The translations under genes and the position numbers were made by a program. DNA of 64,000 nt, taken from the NCBI GenBank assembly GCA_030431585.1, contig JAUIIQ010000002.1, forward strand, positions 25,103 to 89,102, in the 5' to 3' direction. Position 1 is the first letter of the stretch. Each line of letters starts with the position of its first letter. Shown here piece after piece: positions 58,026-64,000 of the stretch. The notes beneath the pieces were generated by a model, which worked only from the letters and a program-made list of their open reading frames with translations, did not search any database and was not told the origin of the DNA. Source of the DNA: Gammaproteobacteria bacterium (GTDB lineage: Bacteria; Pseudomonadota; Gammaproteobacteria; Pseudomonadales; Halieaceae).

Positions 58026-59030
58026 CTACAATAACTTGCCGCGAGGCGGGTCTGCTGATCTTTGTGCTGCCTGTTGTCGCTCATCAACCTGAAGGGTTTT
58101 GCTGCCGTCAGAGATAGACCAGGCCCAGAGCTGGTCCTTGCCTGTTTGCCCGGTGAGGGGCGAAATGGTCACCGTCAGTTCGCGAGACGGGTCGACCAGA
58201 AACGGCTCGGGCAGCGGAAACAACAGCTGGTCCCAGTGGGTCGGCAGGTCATCCGGGCCTGTACCAAAAGACACTCCGGGGCTGAGAGTGGCGCTGAACC
58301 ATCCGCAGAGCGCGTAGATCTCACATTTTTTCTCGGGCCTCACCGTCCCGGAAAATACCCGCGGCTGGTCGGTGCTGGTGATGGTTCGCATGTCCAGCGA
58401 GCCCAGCGCTGCGTGATTCTGCAACAGACTGTCCGGGTCAAGTGTTACCAGGTCAGTTTGTTCGAAGGGTGCATTGGCGATGGGCGTAAAGTCGAAGCCG
58501 TAGGGATCTCCCTGCAGAAATGCCAGGTCCTCCAGTAGCTCGGGGTCACACACCAGCCCGGCGTGTAAAGCAACTTCAGCCGGGATCATCGTGCCGTCCT
58601 CGGCGAGGTAGCGATCCCGAACTGCCAGTAATGGCTCCAGCATGGCTTCATAGAAAAGGCAGTGGCCCATCCACTCGGACACAATAACATCCACCTTTTC
58701 ATCCAAAAGCAGGGACTGGTCGTCGTCGTGGTAGAACTCGATGTGACCCAGGCCGTTTTGCTGTGCTATTGCCTGAGCCGTGCTGATGAACGGCGACCGG
58801 TCCACGGCAATGACTCTGCGCGCACCTGACCGTGCTGCAAACATGGCGAGAATGCCTGTGCCGCAGCCAAAGTCGAGTACGCTGTGCCCGGGCGTGACCA
58901 CATCGCCCAGGGCCCGCTCATACGCCTCTGTGCGCACCACATCCTGAAGCATCACCTTGTGCATGGCCACGTCCCGGTAAGACATGCGAAATGCGCCGGT
59001 GGGCTGGTCGGTCTTCTGGTCGCTGCTCAT
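58026..59030 (-). CDS. Protein arginine methyltransferase (PRMT)-like SAM-dependent methyltransferase
   Basis: VLDFGCGTGILAMFAARSGARRVIAVD, SEWMGHCLFYEAML (double-E loop), LPTHWDQ (THW loop). Confidence 0.85.
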   Translation of the reverse strand: MSSDQKTDQPTGAFRMSYRDVAMHKVMLQDVVRTEAYERALGDVVTPGHSVLDFGCGTGILAMFAARSGARRVIAVDRSPFISTAQAIAQQNGLGHIEFYHDDDQSLLLDEKVDVIVSEWMGHCLFYEAMLEPLLAVRDRYLAEDGTMIPAEVALHAGLVCDPELLEDLAFLQGDPYGFDFTPIANAPFEQTDLVTLDPDSLLQNHAALGSLDMRTITSTDQPRVFSGTVRPEKKCEIYALCGWFSATLSPGVSFGTGPDDLPTHWDQLLFPLPEPFLVDPSRELTVTISPLTGQTGKDQLWAWSISDGSKTLQVDERQQAAQRSADPPRGKLL

Positions 59031-59125
59031 GGGGGCTCCGGGAGACGTTGCGGTCTGGAATGGACCGCAGAACTGTGCGCATTGCCTCTGCTTCCAGGGG
59101 TGAATGTGCTGTGAAAAATGGGGGC

Positions 59126-59347
59126 TTATCGGCCGGCTTTCAGGTCCCGGCGTCCGCGTCGCGTCAATGGTACACCGTCATCATCAACGGTAGACTTTGG
59201 CTGCTCACCTCTGGCAAGTTTGGATGCCCGGCTTATTTCTATCAAAGCAAGTGTTTCCCTGTCGTTCAGCTTGCGGGCATTCTTCTCCAGCGTGATCAAT
59301 TCTTCAAAACTGTATGCATCGTTCTTGAGCTTTTCTATTCTGTTCAT
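59126..59347 (-). CDS. Small hypothetical protein
   Basis: MNRIEKLKNDAYSFEELITLEKNARKLNDRETLALIEISRASK...RRGRRDLKAGR. Confidence 0.5.
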   Translation of the reverse strand: MNRIEKLKNDAYSFEELITLEKNARKLNDRETLALIEISRASKLARGEQPKSTVDDDGVPLTRRGRRDLKAGR

Positions 59348-59460
59348 AGCACGGCAGGCCCGTTCAATGCCAAGAGGGCGTGAATGATAGTCCAATACCC
59401 CGGGCACGGATACCCGCGAGCTTAGTTGACCTTTTATAGCGGTCAGCGCAAGCTGAGCTG

Positions 59461-59970
59461 ATGACAAATAATGACGTGCTGCGCCGACTCCGCTACATCC
59501 TCGACTTCAGCGATGCGAAAATAATCGCCGTGTTCGCCCTGGCCGGCAGGGACGTGAAACGTGGTCATGTTATTGCCTGGACGCTCAAGGACGATGACCC
59601 CGCTTTCGAACCCTGCAATGACCGGATGCTTGCCACCTTTCTGAATGGCCTGATCATAGACAAACGCGGCAAGCGTGATGGTCCGACGCCGAGGCCTGAG
59701 CATCGCCTTGGCAACAACCTCATTCTGATGAAGCTGAAAATAGCCTTTAACCTGCGCTCGGACGAAATTATCACCACACTCTCTCGAGCGGGGTTTCGCC
59801 TCACCGAGGCTGAGCTGGGTTCGTTTATGCGCCGGCCCGGACACAGGAACTATCGCGCGTGCAAGGACCAGGTTCTCAGAAACTTCCTGATGGGCCTGCA
59901 GCTGCAGCTACGCGGGGGTGGCGGCGAGCAAGCTCCGGCGACCTCACCCTGGAAAAGCCTGTCAAAGTAA
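59461..59970 (+). CDS. DUF1456 family protein (YehS-like)
   Basis: MTNNDVLRRLRYILDFSDAKIIAVFALAG... and FNLRSDEIITTLSRAGFRLTEAELGSFMRRPGHRNYRACKDQVLRNFLMGLQL: duplicated DUF1456 unit. Confidence 0.9.
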   Translation: MTNNDVLRRLRYILDFSDAKIIAVFALAGRDVKRGHVIAWTLKDDDPAFEPCNDRMLATFLNGLIIDKRGKRDGPTPRPEHRLGNNLILMKLKIAFNLRSDEIITTLSRAGFRLTEAELGSFMRRPGHRNYRACKDQVLRNFLMGLQLQLRGGGGEQAPATSPWKSLSK

Positions 59971-60063
59971 GCCTGCGTCGGGTTCCAGGCGAACAGGCAT
60001 CCAGCCTTAAGCAACAAATTGGCTTACAATAGGCGCCCGCGGCAACCTTCTGGTACACAACTC

Positions 60064-60900
60064 ATGCTTAACATCGGGCAGTTTAACCGGCTCATCGTAC
60101 TGGAGACCCCCGGGCACGGCGCTATTCTTGATGGTGGTGACGCTGGCCGTCTGCTCCTGCCCTTGTCGCAGTGCCCTGAGGGCCTTGCGCCCGGTGACGA
60201 GCTGGATGTGTTCATTTTTCTGGATGCCCAGGGTGACCCCGTAGCCACTACTCGGCGGCCCAGGGCGCAGCTCGGGGAGGTTGCCTGGCTGGAGGTCGTC
60301 AGCGTAAGTGAGGTCGGCGCATTTGTTGACTGGGGATTGAGCAAAGACTTGTTTGTTCCTTTTGCCGAGCAGCAACATCCATTAGCGGAAGGCCGCCATA
60401 CTCTGGTAAAAATCTACCTTGATAATCAGGGCCGGCTCGCCGGATCTACCAGGATAGACCACTGGATAAAGGATGAAACGGTTGGCCTCAAGCAGGGGGA
60501 AAAGGTCAGCCTGATTATTGCGGACAGGACCGAGCTCGGCTTCAAAGCCATCATCAATCATGAGTTCTGGGGGTTGCTGTACAGCAATGAACTGTACCAG
60601 AAAGTGCGCAAAGGACAGCGCCTTGATGGTTACATCAAGCGCCTGCGCGAGGATGGCAAGGTAGACCTCAGCCTCACCCAGCCTGGTTTCAGTAAGGACA
60701 AAATCGGCGGGGTAAGCGCTGATATCCTCGCTGCGCTGAAAGCCAGCGACGGGTTCCTTGAGATCTCCGATAAAAGCCCCCCCAGGGACATTTACGCGAC
60801 CTTTCAGGTGAGCAAGAAAGTATTCAAACAGGCTGTTGGGGCGCTGTACAAGCAGCGACTGATCAGTCTGGAACCCGGCGGTATCCGGTTGACCGAATAA
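60064..60900 (+). CDS. S1-like RNA-binding protein (CvfB/YitL family)
   Basis: GQFNRLIVLETPGHGAILDGGD...LLPLSQCPEGLAPGDELDVFIFLDAQGDPVATTRRPRAQLGEVAWLEVVSVSEVGAFVDWGLSKDLFVPFAEQ. Confidence 0.9.
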   Translation: MLNIGQFNRLIVLETPGHGAILDGGDAGRLLLPLSQCPEGLAPGDELDVFIFLDAQGDPVATTRRPRAQLGEVAWLEVVSVSEVGAFVDWGLSKDLFVPFAEQQHPLAEGRHTLVKIYLDNQGRLAGSTRIDHWIKDETVGLKQGEKVSLIIADRTELGFKAIINHEFWGLLYSNELYQKVRKGQRLDGYIKRLREDGKVDLSLTQPGFSKDKIGGVSADILAALKASDGFLEISDKSPPRDIYATFQVSKKVFKQAVGALYKQRLISLEPGGIRLTE

Positions 60901-60957
60901 GGCTTCCATACCGGCTCAGGCAACGTCGTTACCTTCCCTTTAGATAAGCGTCGCTGG

Positions 60958-62571
60958 TTAGTCCATCGGCGTGAATTGACCCGCCTCGAAGGCCTCCCTG
61001 AGTTTGAACTTCTGGATCTTGCCTGAACCGGTAAGCGGCCAGTCACTGACGCTGATCCAGTAGGCTGGAGATTTCTGCGCAGAGAGGCGCTCGCGAATAA
61101 AGGCCTTGAGTTCAGCAGCGGTAAACGGGTGATCAGACGCGCTGCGGATAAAACAGGCAACCTGCTCGCCCCATTTTTCGTCAGACACACCGACCACGGC
61201 AACTTCGTCTATTGCCTCGTGTTCAAGCAGGGCGTTTTCGATCTCTACCGGAAACAGGTTCTCACCGCCGCGAATGATCATCTCCTTGACCCGTCCGGTA
61301 ATCCTGATATAGCCGCGTGAGTCCATGCGCCCGAGGTCTCCCGTATGCAACCAGCCCTCGCTGTCTATAGCGGCTGCAGTCGCCTCCGGGTTGTCGTTGT
61401 AGCCCAGCATGACACTGTAGGCGCGGGCGCAAATTTCGCCCTGCTGCCCGATTGGCAGCACGCTATTGCTCGATGGATCGCGTATGGACAATTCTGTATG
61501 GGCAGCGGGCTGGCCGATGGTCTCTGTCAGGTCTTCGAGGGTGTCCTCATACCAGGCTTGCGTCAGTACAGGAGATGTTTCCGTTTGCCCGTAAACGATC
61601 TGCACAGGCGCGCCAAAAACCGCCCTTGCATCACGGCACAATTGCGGCGCGACCATGGCGCCGCCGGACATGATGCGTTTCGTTGATGAGACATCGCGGC
61701 CGGAGCGGCGCACTTCGTCTATCAGTGCCACCAGCATGGTGGGGACGCCCAGAATGAAACTGGTGCGTTCCCGCTCGATTACCTCGGTAATCATCACCGG
61801 ATCGAACATGGGTGCCAGTAGCATGGTGCAGCCTGTTCCCAGGCCGCCCAGTACCAGTATGGCGCACCCTGTTGTATGGAACAGGGGCATGTTGTGAACG
61901 AAGCTCTCCCCTTGCTGCATTCCGCCTCGGGTCATGGTGTCAATGCCATTGCGCACCAGGCCGTGGTGGTGCAGTAGTGCGCCTTTGGGGAATCCCGTGG
62001 TGCCAGAGGTGTATTGAATCTGCACGGCGTCCGAGGGTTTTGGGTTACGTGCTGCGCCCGAGTCTTCTCCGGCGAAAAGTGCCTGGTGATCGTTCAGCAG
62101 TATTCGGTGCCTGATTCCCGGGATCTCATCACACACTGCGTCGGCGATCTCCTGCATGGGGTTACCGCGAAAATCTGCAACGTAATAGATTGCCTCTGAG
62201 CGTGATTGCTCCAGCACATACTTTAATTCGTTCTTCTGGTACGCCGGGTTGACTGTGACCAGAATGACGCCGGCAAAGCCGCAGGCCAGCTCAAGCAGCA
62301 CCCACTCCGGTACGTTGTTCGCATAAACGGCAATGCGCGCGCCTTCTTCATGGCGACTCGCCAGGGCGCGTGCGAGGCGTTCCACATCTGCCAGCAATTG
62401 AGCATAGGTCCACGAGCGAGCAATCTCGCCCACGTAGGTGAGTTCCTTCAGTGCGGCCTGATCCGGTGCGCGTTTCGTGGCCTCGCGCAGCATCTCACCA
62501 ATTGTCATGGGGGCCGGCTCGGGACCGCCCTGTGCAGGGAAACAGGACTCGTCAAGTTCGATCTGGTACAT
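60958..62571 (-). CDS. AMP-binding fatty-acyl-CoA ligase / acyl-CoA synthetase
   Basis: IQYTSGTTGFPKGALLHHHG, YGQTETSPVLTQ, GWLHTGDLGRMDSRGYIRITGRVKEMIIRGGENLFPVEIE. Confidence 0.93.
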   Translation of the reverse strand: MYQIELDESCFPAQGGPEPAPMTIGEMLREATKRAPDQAALKELTYVGEIARSWTYAQLLADVERLARALASRHEEGARIAVYANNVPEWVLLELACGFAGVILVTVNPAYQKNELKYVLEQSRSEAIYYVADFRGNPMQEIADAVCDEIPGIRHRILLNDHQALFAGEDSGAARNPKPSDAVQIQYTSGTTGFPKGALLHHHGLVRNGIDTMTRGGMQQGESFVHNMPLFHTTGCAILVLGGLGTGCTMLLAPMFDPVMITEVIERERTSFILGVPTMLVALIDEVRRSGRDVSSTKRIMSGGAMVAPQLCRDARAVFGAPVQIVYGQTETSPVLTQAWYEDTLEDLTETIGQPAAHTELSIRDPSSNSVLPIGQQGEICARAYSVMLGYNDNPEATAAAIDSEGWLHTGDLGRMDSRGYIRITGRVKEMIIRGGENLFPVEIENALLEHEAIDEVAVVGVSDEKWGEQVACFIRSASDHPFTAAELKAFIRERLSAQKSPAYWISVSDWPLTGSGKIQKFKLREAFEAGQFTPMD

Positions 62572-62648
62572 GCGTCGCCTCCTGGGCGTATTTCAAGCCG
62601 GCCCCGGGGCACGGCTTTGTCTGGATTGATATTGTTATGTTCAGAAAA

Positions 62649-64000
62649 TCACGTGCCTGATAGTTTCTGCTGCCCGGGCTTCTTCTCACTGTTTGGCGCG
62701 GAAAATTGTAGCGCGCCATCTTCCAGCTCTGCGTGCTGGAACATCTTGCGGTCCTTGCGATAGTTTTGCGGGTTGATCCATGGTTCCCGGTCACCTTGTC
62801 TTGGGAACAGGTGCATGACGCGCTCCATGTAGCCAGCGGGGAAATCGTCAATCCATTTCCGTGCTGGCATGGACCGCAGGGAATCCGGCAGTATGGGCAC
62901 CACGCAGCTTGAGCCTGTTGCCCGCATCCTGTTGAGTACCCGGCAAACCCACTCCGCAGTGAGATCTGCGCGTAGCGTCCAGGACGCATTGATATAGCCA
63001 AAAGTGGACACCAGGTTGGGAACCCCGCTTACCATAAGGCCTTTATACGTCCATTCCCTGGAGAACTCCACGGGCTTGCCATCAACAGTGAAACTGGCGC
63101 CGCCCATCACCACCAGCTCCAGTCCCGTTGCGGAAACGATGATGTCCGCTTGCAGAAATTCACCGGACTTGAGTTGGATACCGTTTTCCGTAAACGATTC
63201 GATATGATCGGTAACGACACGTGCCTTGCCTGACCTGATCGCCTCGAACAGATCACCGTTTGGCACCAGGCACAGGCGCTGGTCCCATGGGTTGTAGCTG
63301 GGGGTGAAGTGTTTGTCTACATCGTAGCTGGGACCCAGTTGTTTGCGCACGTCCTTCAGCAACTTCCGCTTGACGCTCTCGGGTGCCACCCGGGTCCGGT
63401 GATAGATAAACTGCTGCAGCAAGGTGTTCTTGAAGCGGGTGATACTGTATGCCCAGCTTTCGGGCAGTATTTTGCGCAAGGTGTTGGCAAGCCGGTCTTT
63501 ATCCGGGCGCGAAACCACGTAGGTAGGGGAGCGCTGCAGCATCACTACCTCGGCGGCCTTGTCAGACATGGAGGGCACCAGTGTTACAGCCGTTGCGCCA
63601 GAGCCAATCACCACCACTTTCTTGCCGCTGTAGTCCAGATCCTGCGGCCAGAACTGCGGGTAGACGATGTCGCCTGCGAATCGCTCCTTGCCGGGAAAGT
63701 CAGGTTGATGGCCGTGGTCGTAATTATAGTAACCGCTGCAGAACAGCAGGAACTGGCACTTCATGGTGATGTTTTCGGCCGGCTCGCCGCGCGCTATCTG
63801 CACCGTCCACAGTGAATCATCTGAACACCAGTCTGCAGACAGCACCTTGTGCCGGAAGCGAATCTTGCTGTCGATGTTGTGCTCGGCCGCGGTGTCACGT
63901 ACGTACTTCAATATGGCGGGACCGTCGGCAATCGCTTCTGCTTCACGCCACGGTTTGAAGTTGTAGCCCAAAGTATGCATGTCACTGTCGGAGCGGATGC
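62649..64000 (-). CDS. Flavin-containing monooxygenase / Baeyer-Villiger-type oxidoreductase (5' end outside window)
   Basis: IRSDSDMHTLGYNFKPW; VVVIGSGATAVTLVPSMSDKAAEVVMLQRSPTYV; frame continues upstream of the listed Met to the window edge. Confidence 0.9.
   Translation of the reverse strand, partial: IRSDSDMHTLGYNFKPWREAEAIADGPAILKYVRDTAAEHNIDSKIRFRHKVLSADWCSDDSLWTVQIARGEPAENITMKCQFLLFCSGYYNYDHGHQPDFPGKERFAGDIVYPQFWPQDLDYSGKKVVVIGSGATAVTLVPSMSDKAAEVVMLQRSPTYVVSRPDKDRLANTLRKILPESWAYSITRFKNTLLQQFIYHRTRVAPESVKRKLLKDVRKQLGPSYDVDKHFTPSYNPWDQRLCLVPNGDLFEAIRSGKARVVTDHIESFTENGIQLKSGEFLQADIIVSATGLELVVMGGASFTVDGKPVEFSREWTYKGLMVSGVPNLVSTFGYINASWTLRADLTAEWVCRVLNRMRATGSSCVVPILPDSLRSMPARKWIDDFPAGYMERVMHLFPRQGDREPWINPQNYRKDRKMFQHAELEDGALQFSAPNSEKKPGQQKLSGT

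Noticed and set aside
1-64000. CRISPR arrays, transposons, integrases, phage genes, rRNA/tRNA
   Set aside because: No direct-repeat arrays, transposase/integrase motifs or RNA-gene sequences recognised on reading; tRNAscan/CRISPR finder not run

Overview
A 64 kb, moderately GC-rich, densely coded chromosomal segment. From gene content it is probably a marine gammaproteobacterium of the Halieaceae/Cellvibrionales type (inference, not proven). I support about 58 protein-coding genes. No rRNA, tRNA, CRISPR array, transposase or prophage was seen. Main blocks: PlsB-like acyltransferase, HlyIII and HDOD/EAL-HDOD regulators (1-6 kb); short-chain/lipid-type metabolism (6.5-11.5 kb); a Yej/Dpp-like ABC importer, TonB receptor, Asp/Glu-racemase-family protein and two SnoaL-like paralogs (11.7-22.3 kb); MFS, VOC, Na+/H+ antiporter, MscS, phosphoesterase and a paraoxonase-like lipoprotein (22.4-29.3 kb); an RNA/ribosome-maturation island with RIO kinase, DbpA, S4, RhlE and RluF (29.5-35.8 kb); a fused double-MarR regulator with an EmrAB-like pump (37.3-40.9 kb); an ergothioneine gene cluster (egtB, egtD) in an apparent operon with PhzF, GNAT and an ABC transporter whose permease is fused to a substrate-binding domain (42.3-48.5 kb); TPR-sulfotransferase, a second TonB receptor and BCCT (48.5-54.9 kb); a spondin-sigF-nrsF-type operon preceded by an exact GTAACC-N16-CGAA motif (54.9-56.8 kb); a eukaryote-like PRMT homolog (58-59 kb); and CvfB, acyl-CoA ligase and an FMO/BVMO (60-64 kb). 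Strongest leads: the egt-linked SBP-permease fusion transporter, the SigF-type promoter/operon with a spondin protein, the bacterial PRMT, the racemase homolog that seems to lack both catalytic cysteines, and perfect hairpins without U-tracts just downstream of both TonB receptor genes.
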